Positions 1-8,401 of a DNA stretch of 43,934 nt are shown one piece after another. The position numbers and the translations under genes are program-made. Each line of letters begins with the position of its first letter. Positions within the stretch are counted from its first letter, which is position 1. The stretch comes from Burkholderiales bacterium. GTDB taxonomy: Bacteria > Pseudomonadota > Gammaproteobacteria > Burkholderiales > Eutrophovitaceae. The stretch is from positions 1 to 43,934 of the forward strand of contig DATMAN010000079.1 of NCBI GenBank assembly GCA_035560005.1, read 5' to 3'. The notes under the pieces were generated by a model. That model ran no database searches. It was given only the letters and a program-made list of their open reading frames with translations, and was not told where the DNA came from.

Positions 1-36
1 GCATCCGCCCTGAAGGGCGTGAACGAAGCCCGTGAC

Positions 37-1587
37 ATGACGCTTTTCGCGAACCTGGTCGAAACCTCCCGCAAGGTCGCGTCGACACCGAGCCGACTGG
101 CCAAGGTCGAGACGCTGGCAGCGTTGCTGCGCGGCCTCGCCGCGGAGGAAATCGAGATCGCGGTCGCCTTCCTCTGCGGCGAAACCCGGCAGGGACGGCT
201 CGGGATCGGTCACGCCACGCTCGCGAAGCTGCGGCAAGGCTCGGCCTCGCAACCGGCGCTCACGCTGGCCGGAGTCGACGCGGCATTGGTTGCGATCGCC
301 CGCCAGAGCGGCAAGGGCGCGTCCGGGGAACGCAGCCGGAGGCTGCGGACGCTGTTCGGCCACGCGACCGAAGCGGAGCAGGAGTTCCTCGCCAGGCTCC
401 TCACCGGCGAATTGCGCCAGGGCGCGCTCGAAGGAGTGATGCTCGATGCGGTGGCGCGCGCGTCCGACGTGTCGCCCGCCGACGTGCGACGCGCCGTCAT
501 GTTCGCCGGGGATATGCGTCGCGTGGCGGCCGCGGTGTTGACCGGCGGTGCGCAGGCGCTCGCAGAGTTCAGCTTGCGGGTGCTGCAGCCCGTGCAACCG
601 ATGCTCGCCGACAGCGCGGAGGACGTGAACCAAGCATTGACGCAGTTCGGATTGGCCGCCTTCGAGTGGAAGCTGGACGGCGCGCGCGTGCAGGTCCACA
701 AGTCGGGTGCGGAAGTGCGCATCTTTACCCGCAACCTCAACGACGTGACGGCGGCGGTCCCTGAAGTGGCGGAAGCAGTTGCCGGCCTCGCCGTACGCGA
801 CATCGTGCTCGACGGGGAGAGTATCGCCTTGCAGGGAGATGGCCGCCCGCAGCCCTTCCAGGTCACGATGCGCCGCTTCGGGCGCCGGCTCGACGTGGCC
901 ACCATGCGGCAGACACTCCCGCTGTCCGTGTTCTTCTTCGACTGCCTGCTGGTGGATGGTCAGGTGCTCGTCGATCTGCCTGCACGCGAAAGATTTGCGG
1001 CCCTGTCGGATGCGATCCCGCCTTCGCTCGCGGTTCCCCGGCTTGTGACGGAGCAGGCTGCGCGGGCTCGGGCGTTTTATGAGGCAGCCCTTGCACAAGG
1101 TCACGAAGGCGTGATGGCCAAGGCTCTTGACGCGCGCTACGAGGCGGGCAGCCGTGGCGCGGGCTGGCTCAAGATCAAGCGCGTGCATACCCTCGATCTG
1201 GTGGTGCTCGCCGCAGAGTGGGGCAGCGGCCGGCGGCGCGGCTGGTTATCGAATCTGCATCTTGGCGCGCGCGATCCCTCCGGGGGGTTCGTCATGCTCG
1301 GCAAGACCTTCAAGGGCATGACCGACGATCTGCTGGAATGGCAGACGCGCGAGCTGCTCGCGCGCGAGATCGGTCGCGATGCGTACACCGTGCACGTGCG
1401 CCCGGAACTGGTCGTGGAGATCGCGTTCAACGATCTGCAGGCAAGCCCGCATTATCCGGGCGGACTCGCGCTGCGCTTCGCGCGGGTCAAGAAGTATCGT
1501 CCGGACAAGAGACCCGGGGACGCGGACACCATCGATACGGTCCGCGCCATCTACCAAGCCCAGCTCCGGCATGGGCAGGTCGGCTGA
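37..1587 (+). CDS. ATP-dependent DNA ligase
   Basis: Seals nicks in duplex DNA using ATP through an enzyme-adenylate intermediate. The nucleotidyltransferase motif I EWKLDGARVQ holds the adenylated lysine (Lys212 from this start). Other ligase motifs follow: VLDGESIAL (motif III), EGVMAKALDARYEAG (motif IV) and WLKIKR (motif V). The first ~190 residues are the helical DNA-binding domain (VASTPSRLAKVETLA), the middle is the adenylation domain and the last ~130 residues are the OB-fold (LGARDPSGGFVMLGKTFKG). At about 516 aa it fits the single-polypeptide ATP ligases (Lig1/LigB type). I chose the ATG at 37 because homology-like sequence begins at MTLFANLV. A GTG at 19 is in frame and the frame is open to the window edge, so the true start could lie upstream. 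Bacteria normally replicate with an NAD-dependent ligase, so a repair role is likely, by inference. Confidence 0.93.
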   Translation: MTLFANLVETSRKVASTPSRLAKVETLAALLRGLAAEEIEIAVAFLCGETRQGRLGIGHATLAKLRQGSASQPALTLAGVDAALVAIARQSGKGASGERSRRLRTLFGHATEAEQEFLARLLTGELRQGALEGVMLDAVARASDVSPADVRRAVMFAGDMRRVAAAVLTGGAQALAEFSLRVLQPVQPMLADSAEDVNQALTQFGLAAFEWKLDGARVQVHKSGAEVRIFTRNLNDVTAAVPEVAEAVAGLAVRDIVLDGESIALQGDGRPQPFQVTMRRFGRRLDVATMRQTLPLSVFFFDCLLVDGQVLVDLPARERFAALSDAIPPSLAVPRLVTEQAARARAFYEAALAQGHEGVMAKALDARYEAGSRGAGWLKIKRVHTLDLVVLAAEWGSGRRRGWLSNLHLGARDPSGGFVMLGKTFKGMTDDLLEWQTRELLAREIGRDAYTVHVRPELVVEIAFNDLQASPHYPGGLALRFARVKKYRPDKRPGDADTIDTVRAIYQAQLRHGQVG

Positions 1588-1694
1588 CCGCGAAATGAGA
1601 GCCGGCGCCTTTCTCCGGGGTGCGTCCGCAGCGGGGCTTGACCGGTGAATCGGGGCGAGGCAACTTACGGCGCCCATCAGGGAGGAGAGCGCGC

Positions 1695-2687
1695 GTGTCC
1701 ATCGTCGACAAACTCAGGAATTGCATGCGGTTGCCGGTGATCGGGGCACCGATGTTCATCGTCAGCAATCCCGAGCTGGTCGTGGCGCAGTGCACGAACG
1801 GGATCATCGGTTCCTTTCCCGCGCTCAATGCCCGGCCGCCCGAGCTTCTCGAAGAGTGGATCGCGCAGATCGAGCACGCGTTGGAGCGGGCGCGCCACGC
1901 CGATCCGCAAGCTGCGGTTGCGCCCTTCGCGGTCAACCAGATCATCCACCAGTCCAACGATCGCCTCGAGCGCGACCTCGAGGTGTGCGTCCGGCGCAAG
2001 GTGCCGATTGTCATTACCAGCCTGCGCGCCCCGCACGACGTGGTGAAGAAAGTGCACGAGTACGGAGGCGCGGTGTTCCACGACGTCATCAGCCTCCGCC
2101 ACGCGGAAAAGGCGCTGGAGGCGGGCGTGGACGGGCTGGTGCTGGTATGTGCCGGTGCAGGGGGACACGCGGGCACCCTCAGCCCGTTCGCGCTGGTGCG
2201 CGAAGTGCGGCGGTTCTTCGACGGTCCGATCGCGCTCTCCGGGGCGATCACCGATGGCGCGGGCGTGCTTGCGGCCGAAGCGATCGGCGCTGATTTCGCC
2301 TACATCGGTACCCGCTTCATCGCCACTCGCGAAGCGCGTGCCAGCGAAGCCTACAAGCAGATGATCGTCGACAGCGGCGCCGCAGACATCGTCTACACGC
2401 CTTACTTCAGCGGCGTGCACGGCAACTACCTCAGGAAAAGCATCGCCGCAGCCGGGCTGGATCCCGACAACCTGCCGGCCGCCGACAAGTCGAAGATGAA
2501 TTTCGGCGCCAACCGCGAGCGCCCGAAAGCCTGGAAGGATATCTGGGGTGCGGGACAGGGCGTGGGCAACATCGACGATGTTCCGTCCGCCGCGAAACTC
2601 ATCGAACGGCTGCAGCGCGAGTACCTCGCCGCCCGTGCCCGCCTCGGGCTGGGCGCCGCTCCGGGACCTGTCGCGCCTCTCGCCTAG
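1695..2687 (+). CDS. nitronate monooxygenase / 2-nitropropane dioxygenase-like flavoprotein
   Basis: FMN-dependent TIM-barrel enzyme of the nitronate monooxygenase family, 330 aa, predicted cytosolic. It opens with LRLPVIGAPMF-like sequence (MRLPVIGAPMFIVSNPELV), has the phosphate-binding signature CAGAGGHAGT near residue 160 and the FMN motif GADFAYIGTRFIAT near residue 200. I chose the GTG at 1695 because a GGAGGAG ribosome site (1681-1687) precedes it. An in-frame start at 1620 would add 25 residues unlike the family. The C-terminal third (AWKDIWGAGQGVGNIDD) matches the family region that closes the active site. The physiological substrate cannot be read from sequence: family members oxidise alkyl nitronates such as propionate-3-nitronate, and others are enoyl reductases. 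It lies 107 bp downstream of the ligase on the same strand with no evident functional tie. Confidence 0.88.
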   Translation: MSIVDKLRNCMRLPVIGAPMFIVSNPELVVAQCTNGIIGSFPALNARPPELLEEWIAQIEHALERARHADPQAAVAPFAVNQIIHQSNDRLERDLEVCVRRKVPIVITSLRAPHDVVKKVHEYGGAVFHDVISLRHAEKALEAGVDGLVLVCAGAGGHAGTLSPFALVREVRRFFDGPIALSGAITDGAGVLAAEAIGADFAYIGTRFIATREARASEAYKQMIVDSGAADIVYTPYFSGVHGNYLRKSIAAAGLDPDNLPAADKSKMNFGANRERPKAWKDIWGAGQGVGNIDDVPSAAKLIERLQREYLAARARLGLGAAPGPVAPLA

Positions 2688-2785
2688 CGCATCTCGGGAA
2701 GAGAAACGCAGAAGGTCGTTCCGGTTCGCGCAGCGATCTTTCGTTTCTCCGGTCCGCTTCGCGGCATGTCTTTCCCGCCTCCGGT

Positions 2786-3082
2786 TCAGATCAGGCGTTG
2801 CTTGTTGAAGAATGCCTTGCGCCAGCGCGTGATCGTGACCTTTTCGAACAGCCCGGCCTTGGTGAACGGGTCCTCGGCCACGAAGCGCTCGGCCTCCTGG
2901 CGATCATCGGTGTCGATGATCAGGATGCCGCCGTGGCCGCCGCTACCGTCGTCGTTGATCAATGCCCCCGCAGCGAGCAGCTTGTCCTTGTTCCGGGTGA
3001 GATATTCCAGGTGCGCCGCGCGGTTCGCGGCGCGGATTTCGGCCGAATCCGGTTTGTCCTGAGTCTGGATCGCGTACGGCAT
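2786..3082 (-). CDS. YciI-like protein
   Basis: 98-residue YciI/YCII-family protein with a predicted dimeric ferredoxin-like alpha/beta fold. It contains the family landmarks: an N-terminal strand MPYAIQTQD, an HLEYL segment, the conserved GGHGGILIIDTDD stretch, and AERFVAEDPFTKAGLFE, where the Asp-Pro-Phe element sits near the putative active site. The C-terminus VTITRWRKAFF is also typical. The biochemical role of the family is poorly defined; a few members act as dechlorinating or muconolactone isomerase-like enzymes. It is encoded opposite to its neighbours, facing the nitronate monooxygenase convergently and divergent from ettA. The ATG at 3080-3082 is preceded on the minus strand by GGAGGAGAC, a good ribosome site. 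Confidence 0.88.
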   Translation of the reverse strand: MPYAIQTQDKPDSAEIRAANRAAHLEYLTRNKDKLLAAGALINDDGSGGHGGILIIDTDDRQEAERFVAEDPFTKAGLFEKVTITRWRKAFFNKQRLI

Positions 3083-3197
3083 CGAGGTCTCCTCCGGTTC
3101 GAGTGGAAGGCGTGATGATAAGTGCTGCGCGCCGGGCGTGCATCCCGACGCCGGTTCCCGGATAATTGCGCGCTCTGCGAATCCCGTAGCGAACCCG

Positions 3198-4862
3198 ATG
3201 GCTCAGTACGTCTACACCATGATGCGGGTGGGGAAGGTCGTTCCCCCGAAGCGCGTCATTCTCAAGGACATCTCCCTCTCGTTCTTCCCGGGCGCCAAGA
3301 TCGGCGTGCTCGGGCTGAACGGCGCCGGCAAATCCACCCTGCTCAGGATCATGGCCGGCGTGGACAAGGACTTCGAAGGCGAAGCGATACCGATGCCCAA
3401 TATCCGCATCGGGTTTCTGCCGCAGGAGCCGCAGCTCGACCCGGAACAGACAGTGCGCGCGGCGGTCGAGGAGGGGCTCGGCGAGCTTATGGAGGCGAAG
3501 AAGACGCTCGAGGCGATCTACGCCGCGTATGCCGAACCGGACGCCGACTTCGAAAAGCTCGCCGAGGAACAGGCCAGATACGAAGCGATCATCGCGGCCG
3601 CCGGGGCCGATATCGAGCATCAGCTCGAGATCGCCGCAGATGCGCTGCGTCTGCCGCCCTGGGATGCAAGGGTCGCAACCCTGTCCGGGGGGGAGAGGCG
3701 GCGCGTGGCGCTGTGTCGCCTGCTGCTCTCCAAACCGGACATGCTGTTACTTGACGAGCCGACCAACCATCTCGACGCCGAGAGCGTCGAGTGGCTCGAG
3801 CAGTTCCTGCAACGCTTCCCGGGCACGGTGGTCGCCGTCACGCACGACCGCTATTTTCTCGACAACGCCGCGCAGTGGATCCTCGAACTCGATCGTGGCC
3901 ACGGCATCCCGTGGAGGGGCAACTACTCATCCTGGCTGGAACAAAAGGAGAAACGGCTGGCAATCGAGGCGAAACAGGAATCCGCGCGCATCAGGACCAT
4001 GCAGAAGGAGCTGGAATGGGTGCGCGCCAACCCCAAGGCGCGGCAGGCCAAGGCCAAGGCCCGCATCGCCCGTTTCGAGGAACTGTCCTCCTACGAGTAC
4101 CAGAAGCGCAACGAGACGCAGGAGATCTTCATACCCGTGGCCGAGCGCCTGGGCGACAAGGTCATCGAGTTCAAGGAGGTCTCGAAGGGCTACGGAGACC
4201 GGCTGCTGATCGACCGCCTGAGCTTTAGCGTGCCGGCCGGTGCGATCGTCGGCATCATCGGTCCGAACGGCGCCGGCAAGTCCACGCTGTTTCGCATGAT
4301 CGCCGGCAAGGAGAAGCCGGATCGCGGGGAGATCGTGGTCGGTCCGACCGTGAGGCTCGCCCACGTCGATCAGTCGCGCGATCGGTTGCCGAACGACAAG
4401 ACCGCGTGGGAGGCGATTTCCAACGGCCAAGACGTCATCACGGTGGGCAAGTTCGAGATGCCCTCGCGCGCTTATCTCGCGCGCTTCAACTTCAAGGGCG
4501 CGGACCAGCAGAAGCTGGTCGGCAATCTATCGGGTGGCGAGCGCGGGCGGCTGCACCTCGCCAAGACCCTCTCGGTCGGCGCCAATGTCCTGCTGCTCGA
4601 CGAGCCGTCGAACGACCTCGATGTCGAGACCCTGCGCGCGCTGGAGGACGCGCTGCTCGAGTTCGCCGGCAGCGTGCTGGTCATTTCCCACGACCGCTGG
4701 TTCCTCGATCGGATCGCGTCGCACATCCTCGCGTTCGAGGGCGACTCCCAAATCGTGTTCTTCAACGGCAACTACCAGGAATACGAAGCCGACAAGATCC
4801 GGCGCCTCGGCGAAGAAGGCGCGCGGCCGAAGCGCATTCGCTTCAAGTCCCTGAAAACCTGA
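3198..4862 (+). CDS. ettA: Energy-dependent translational throttle protein EttA (ABC-F ATPase)
   Basis: ABC-F family ribosome-associated ATPase, 554 aa, which binds the ribosomal E site and gates entry into elongation according to the ATP/ADP ratio. There are two ABC domains without membrane segments. The first has Walker A GLNGAGKST (about residues 41-49), signature LSGGERRRVAL and Walker B MLLLDEPTNHLD. The second has Walker A GPNGAGKST, signature LSGGERGRLHL and Walker B VLLLDEPSNDLD. Between them lies the charged linker with the SARIRTMQKELEWVR and RQAKAKARIARFEEL segments typical of EttA rather than Uup. The ATG at 3198 gives MAQYVYTMMRVGKVVPPKR, the canonical EttA N-terminus. An in-frame extension to 3138 exists but is not family-like. 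Confidence 0.97.
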   Translation: MAQYVYTMMRVGKVVPPKRVILKDISLSFFPGAKIGVLGLNGAGKSTLLRIMAGVDKDFEGEAIPMPNIRIGFLPQEPQLDPEQTVRAAVEEGLGELMEAKKTLEAIYAAYAEPDADFEKLAEEQARYEAIIAAAGADIEHQLEIAADALRLPPWDARVATLSGGERRRVALCRLLLSKPDMLLLDEPTNHLDAESVEWLEQFLQRFPGTVVAVTHDRYFLDNAAQWILELDRGHGIPWRGNYSSWLEQKEKRLAIEAKQESARIRTMQKELEWVRANPKARQAKAKARIARFEELSSYEYQKRNETQEIFIPVAERLGDKVIEFKEVSKGYGDRLLIDRLSFSVPAGAIVGIIGPNGAGKSTLFRMIAGKEKPDRGEIVVGPTVRLAHVDQSRDRLPNDKTAWEAISNGQDVITVGKFEMPSRAYLARFNFKGADQQKLVGNLSGGERGRLHLAKTLSVGANVLLLDEPSNDLDVETLRALEDALLEFAGSVLVISHDRWFLDRIASHILAFEGDSQIVFFNGNYQEYEADKIRRLGEEGARPKRIRFKSLKT

Positions 4863-4950
4863 TCGCTGGTATCCGAGACGGGCCGCGCCAGGCGGTCCCG
4901 GGCCTGCGCATGCCCTGAAGCGGCGCTCCGAGAGCGGTTTTGCAACATTG

Positions 4951-4968
4951 CTGTCATCCCACTGTGGT
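4951..4968 (+). promoter_or_regulatory. Putative PHO box (PhoB site) upstream of the plcP-like/agt-like operon
   Basis: The sequence shows CTGTCAT at 4951-4957, a 4-nt spacer CCCA, then CTGTGGT at 4962-4968. This is the two 7-bp direct repeats with 4-bp spacing of the classical PHO box. The first repeat is a perfect match to the consensus CTGTCAT and the second matches 5 of 7 positions. A further half-site in inverted orientation (ATGACAG, 4984-4990) follows. The box lies 66 nt before the GTG of the metallophosphoesterase gene. No convincing -10 box is visible at the usual ~10-nt spacing; this is common when PhoB replaces the -35 contact but weakens the call. PhoB control is inferred from this plus the nature of the downstream genes. 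Confidence 0.62.
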
Positions 4969-5033
4969 TTCATGGGCGCCGGCATGACAGCGCGACTTCA
5001 ATCCTGGATCTGAGCGATCGCCCCGCATCCCAG

Positions 5034-5822
5034 GTGCAGCGGTACCGGGCCATCTGGATCTCCGACATCCACCTCGGCACGCCCGGTTGCCAAGCCGAAT
5101 TCCTCCTCGACTTCTTGCGGGACAACGAGTCCGACTATCTCTACCTGGTCGGCGACATCGTCGACGGCTGGCAGCTGAAGCGGCGCTGGTACTGGACGCA
5201 GGCGCACAACGACGTGGTGCAGAAGATCCTGCGCAAGGCGCGCAAAGGCACCCGGGTCAGCTACGTCGCCGGCAACCACGACGAGGTGATGCGCCAGTTC
5301 CTGGGGCTGGCGTTCGGCGGCATCGAGATTCTCGACGAAGCGGTGCACACGACGGCTGACGGCCGCAGGTTCCTGGTGGTGCATGGCGATCTGTACGACG
5401 TCGTGGTGCGGCACGCGAGGTGGCTGGCGGTGTTAGGCGATCATCTCTACGCACTGATCCTGAAGCTGAACCGCTGGTTCAACCACCTTCGCGCCAGGCT
5501 AGGACTTCCCTACTGGTCGCTGTCGCAGTACCTCAAGCACAAGACCAAAAACGCAGTGAACTTCATGACCGCGTTCGAGCAGGCCCTAGCGCGCGAAGCG
5601 CGCACGAGGGGCTTCGACGGCGTGATCTGCGGCCACATACACAAGCCGCTGATCAAGATGATCGACGGGGTCATCTATTGCAACGACGGCGACTGGGTGG
5701 AGAGTCTCTCGGCGCTGGTGGAAACCTATAAGGGCGAACTCAAGATCCTCGAGTGGCGTCCCCGCTCCCGGGCGGCTGCCGTGACGCACGGTGTCGCAGG
5801 CCACAAGAAGGCGGCCGCATGA
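5034..5822 (+). CDS. plcP: Calcineurin-like metallophosphoesterase, PlcP-like phospholipase C
   Basis: 262-residue metallophosphoesterase of the UDP-2,3-diacylglucosamine diphosphatase-like superfamily. All metal-binding motifs are visible: SDIHLG (DxH, residues ~10-15), GDIVDGW (GDxxD), AGNHDE (GNHDE), HGDLYD and CGHIHKP (GHxH). Many such proteins are annotated LpxH. In alpha- and betaproteobacteria a closely similar family, PlcP, degrades phosphatidylcholine or phosphatidylethanolamine to diacylglycerol under phosphate starvation. I favour PlcP because the gene overlaps by 4 nt (ATGA) with an Agt-like glycolipid synthase and follows a PHO box. No signal peptide is visible, so it probably acts at the cytoplasmic membrane face. 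The GTG at 5034 lacks a clear ribosome site, so the start is uncertain by a few codons. LpxH-type activity is the main alternative. Confidence 0.8.
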   Translation: MQRYRAIWISDIHLGTPGCQAEFLLDFLRDNESDYLYLVGDIVDGWQLKRRWYWTQAHNDVVQKILRKARKGTRVSYVAGNHDEVMRQFLGLAFGGIEILDEAVHTTADGRRFLVVHGDLYDVVVRHARWLAVLGDHLYALILKLNRWFNHLRARLGLPYWSLSQYLKHKTKNAVNFMTAFEQALAREARTRGFDGVICGHIHKPLIKMIDGVIYCNDGDWVESLSALVETYKGELKILEWRPRSRAAAVTHGVAGHKKAAA

Positions 5823-6817
5823 AGGTACTGATTGTCACCGACGCCTGGTCGCCGCAGGTCAACGGCGTGGTCACCACGCTGGGCAAGATCGGCGACGGTC
5901 TGCGCAATCTGGGAAACGAAGTGCACTTTCTGACTCCGCAGCGGTTCAGGTCGATTCCCTGTCCGACCTACCCGGAAATCCGCTTGAGCTTGCTGCCGTA
6001 TTCCGGTGTGAGGCAGGAGATCGAGGCCTTTGCGCCCGACGCGATCCACATCGCCACCGAGGGGCCGCTCGGCATCGCGGCGCGCCGTTACTGCATTGCG
6101 CGCGGACTGGCTTTCACGACCGCCTTCCATACGCGCTTCGCGGAGTACGTGCATGCCCGCATTCGCGTGCCGGTAGACCTGACCTATCGCTGGTTGCGCA
6201 GCTTTCACGCGCCCTCGCGTGCGGTAATGGTACCTACGCCCAGCGTGAGGCGCGACCTGGAAGCGCGTGGTTTCGCCAACACCGTACATTGGACGCGGGG
6301 CGTTGACACCGAGACGTTCTCTCCGGGCGCGCGCGCAGCCCTGCAAGACCGCCGTCCGATCTTTCTCTATGTGGGCCGGGTCGCGGTGGAGAAGAACATC
6401 GAGGCTTTTCTCAGGCTCGATCTGCCTGGTTCGAAATGGGTGGTGGGCCAAGGTCCTATGCGCGCCCATCTCGAGCGCCGGTACCCGGAGGTTCGCTTCG
6501 AGGGCCTGAAGACGCCCGCCGAACTCGCGCGCTACTACCGCGCGGCGGACGTGTTCGTGTTTCCCAGCCTGACCGACACTTTCGGACTGGTCATGCTCGA
6601 GGCGCTGGCCTGTGGCACCCCGGTCGCGGCCTTCCCGGTCGCCGGTCCGATCGACGTGATCGGTGCCAGCGGCGCCGGCGTGCTTCATGAGGATCTGCGG
6701 GCGGCCTGCCTGGGCGCGCTGGATATCTCCCGCGACCAGGCGCGGCGCTACGCGGAGCAGTTCTCGTGGCAGTCTTCGGTCGAGCAGTTCGCCAGCAACC
6801 TCGTGCAGGTCCGCTGA
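5819..6817 (+). CDS. GT4-family glycosyltransferase, Agt-like diacylglycerol glycosyltransferase
   Basis: 332-residue GT-B fold retaining glycosyltransferase (GT4 family). The N-terminal Rossmann domain begins MKVLIVTDAWSPQVNGVV, with the acceptor-side glycine loop. The C-terminal donor-binding domain carries FLYVGRVAVEKN and the EX7E motif region, here DTFGLVMLEALACGTPVAA. The sequence resembles MgtA/Agt enzymes that transfer sugar from a UDP-sugar to diacylglycerol at the inner membrane face. The ATG overlaps the stop of the upstream metallophosphoesterase (ATGA), implying translational coupling. In the proposed scheme the upstream enzyme releases diacylglycerol from phospholipid and this enzyme converts it to glycolipid, sparing phosphate. 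Glycosylation of another lipid such as phosphatidylinositol is possible; the sugar cannot be deduced. Confidence 0.82.
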   Translation: MKVLIVTDAWSPQVNGVVTTLGKIGDGLRNLGNEVHFLTPQRFRSIPCPTYPEIRLSLLPYSGVRQEIEAFAPDAIHIATEGPLGIAARRYCIARGLAFTTAFHTRFAEYVHARIRVPVDLTYRWLRSFHAPSRAVMVPTPSVRRDLEARGFANTVHWTRGVDTETFSPGARAALQDRRPIFLYVGRVAVEKNIEAFLRLDLPGSKWVVGQGPMRAHLERRYPEVRFEGLKTPAELARYYRAADVFVFPSLTDTFGLVMLEALACGTPVAAFPVAGPIDVIGASGAGVLHEDLRAACLGALDISRDQARRYAEQFSWQSSVEQFASNLVQVR

Positions 6818-6921
6818 GAAGCAGGCGCGCGCTGGATTTCATGCCCGTCTTTTTTCGCCTTGCAACGGCTTTCGCCACGATCGGTCAGCTCAGCGCCGGG
6901 ACGAAGGCTACCTGGGCGCCC

Positions 6922-7680
6922 TTAGCCGCGCCCGACGAAGGGCATCTTGGTCGCCATGATGGTGACGAACTGCATGTTCACGTCGAGCGGCAGGCTCGCC
7001 ATGTGCAGCACCGCGTCGGCCACATGCTTCACGTCCATCGTCGGCTCGACCTTGATCGAGCCGTCAGCCTGCGGAACGCCCTTGGTCATCCTCGCAGCCA
7101 TTTCCGTGAGCGCATTGCCGATGTCGATCTGGCACACCGCGATGTCGTACTTGCGCCCGTCGAGCGAACCGGACTTGGTCAGACCCGTCACGGCGTGCTT
7201 GGTCGAGGTGTAGGGCGCCGAATTCGGACGCGGCGCGTGCGCCGAGATCGAGCCGTTGTTGATGATGCGTCCCCCGCGAGGCTCCTGGTCTTTCATGATC
7301 CGGAACGCCTGCTGCATGCAATAGAACATCCCGGAGAGATTGACGTCCACGACGTATCTCCACTGCTCCACGGTCAGGTCCTCGAGCGGGATGCCGGGCG
7401 CATTGACGCCGGCGTTGTTGAACAGCACGTCGAGCCGCCCGAATTGCTCCTTCGTCTTCGCGAACAGCGCCCTGACCGAGTCCGGATTGGCCACGTCGGT
7501 CGGAACCACAAGCGCGTTCTTCGCTGCCTCCAGCGCGTCTTTCATCGTCTGTTCGAGCGCATCCCGACGCCTGCCGGCGAGCGCTACCCGGTAGCCGTTC
7601 CCGAGGAACGCGAGGGCGACAGCCTTGCCGATGCCGCTGCCCGCGCCGGTGACCACAGCGACCTTGTTGTGGGAATTCAT
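6922..7680 (-). CDS. SDR-family NAD(P)-dependent oxidoreductase
   Basis: 252-residue classical short-chain dehydrogenase/reductase. The cofactor-binding TGAGSGIG glycine motif is at residues ~11-18, NNAG near residue 89, and the catalytic Ser (NGSIS), Tyr and Lys (YTSTK) are all present. The downstream segment [15 protein letters not shown] replaces the common PG motif. A basic GRR after strand 2 ([10 protein letters not shown]) hints at NADP preference, by family knowledge. It is the last gene of a long minus-strand run that includes a thioesterase and an indolepyruvate oxidoreductase pair, so it may act on a hydroxy/keto intermediate of that route. The substrate is not recognisable from sequence. 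The ATG is at 7678-7680, with a GGAGG-like element just upstream on the minus strand. Confidence 0.92.
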   Translation of the reverse strand: MNSHNKVAVVTGAGSGIGKAVALAFLGNGYRVALAGRRRDALEQTMKDALEAAKNALVVPTDVANPDSVRALFAKTKEQFGRLDVLFNNAGVNAPGIPLEDLTVEQWRYVVDVNLSGMFYCMQQAFRIMKDQEPRGGRIINNGSISAHAPRPNSAPYTSTKHAVTGLTKSGSLDGRKYDIAVCQIDIGNALTEMAARMTKGVPQADGSIKVEPTMDVKHVADAVLHMASLPLDVNMQFVTIMATKMPFVGRG

Positions 7681-7777
7681 GGTTCAGCCTCCGAAACAGT
7701 TGCATGGATGGGAGCGTGACTGGCGTCCAGAGCCTAACCAAAGTTTGCGGCGAGCGCCACCGGCGGCGCGCCGGTGA

Positions 7778-8224
7778 TCAGAGCGCGGCGCCGCCCACGT
7801 TCCCGCCTTCCATCGCCAGATATTCCTCGATCCTCGGCCGCAGATCGTCCGGGATCGGGATCGCGCGTCTCGAATCCAGTGACATGAACACGATGGTCTG
7901 CGTGATCCTCAGGTGCTCGACGTCGTCCTTGCGGCCGCTGATCGAAAGACTGACCGAGGCATTGCCGACCTTGAGCACGCGCAGCTCGTAGCGTACGGTC
8001 TCTCCCATCTGCAGCGGCTTGAAGAACTCGGCCTGGATGCTGACCGTGGGCGTGCCGATGCGGCGCTCGCGCATCAGAGCGGCGTGCGAATAGCCGAGGC
8101 CGTGCAGGAACCAGTCCTCCTTGGTCGCGTGCGTCATGTCGAAGAACCAAGGGTAGTACACGATCCCCGCGGGATCGCAGTGCGAGAAGCGCACCAGTTG
8201 CTCGTGAGCGAATACCTTGTTCAC
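7778..8224 (-). CDS. 4HBT-family acyl-CoA thioesterase
   Basis: 148-residue hot-dog fold thioesterase of the 4-hydroxybenzoyl-CoA type. The signature FSHCDPAGIVYYPWFFD contains the catalytic Asp (HCDPAG) of the Pseudomonas-type 4HBT enzymes near residue 16. This is followed by FFKPLQMGETVRYELRV and VFMSLDSRRAIPIPDDLR, typical of the subfamily's later strands. I take the GTG at 8222-8224, giving MNKVFAHEQLVRFSHCD. Starting at 8278 would add 18 residues not seen in the family. It hydrolyses an acyl- or aryl-CoA ester. Its position directly downstream of the indolepyruvate oxidoreductase genes suggests it handles an aryl-acetyl-CoA or related thioester from that pathway (inference). Confidence 0.9.
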   Translation of the reverse strand: MNKVFAHEQLVRFSHCDPAGIVYYPWFFDMTHATKEDWFLHGLGYSHAALMRERRIGTPTVSIQAEFFKPLQMGETVRYELRVLKVGNASVSLSISGRKDDVEHLRITQTIVFMSLDSRRAIPIPDDLRPRIEEYLAMEGGNVGGAAL

Positions 8225-8401
8225 TTGTCGGTCACTTTGATGACGGACCCGCTCACCGAAACACCGGGCACGAAGCAATGCACCGCGAGGCGGTCTGTTG
8301 CGCCGCCGACCGGCATTTCAGCTCGGGTCAGAGCCAGCAATCATCCCCGATTTTCAGGACCTCTCTCTGCCTGGGTGGCGGGATTTGGCTTGTCCCGCGC
8401 C

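Noticed and set aside
5034-5822. Naming the metallophosphoesterase LpxH outright
   Set aside because: Family motifs are shared, but coupling to an Agt-like gene and a PHO box point to a PlcP role; left as the alternative.
6818-6921. T-run at about 6849 as a terminator
   Set aside because: No stable stem precedes the T-run, so I do not call it.
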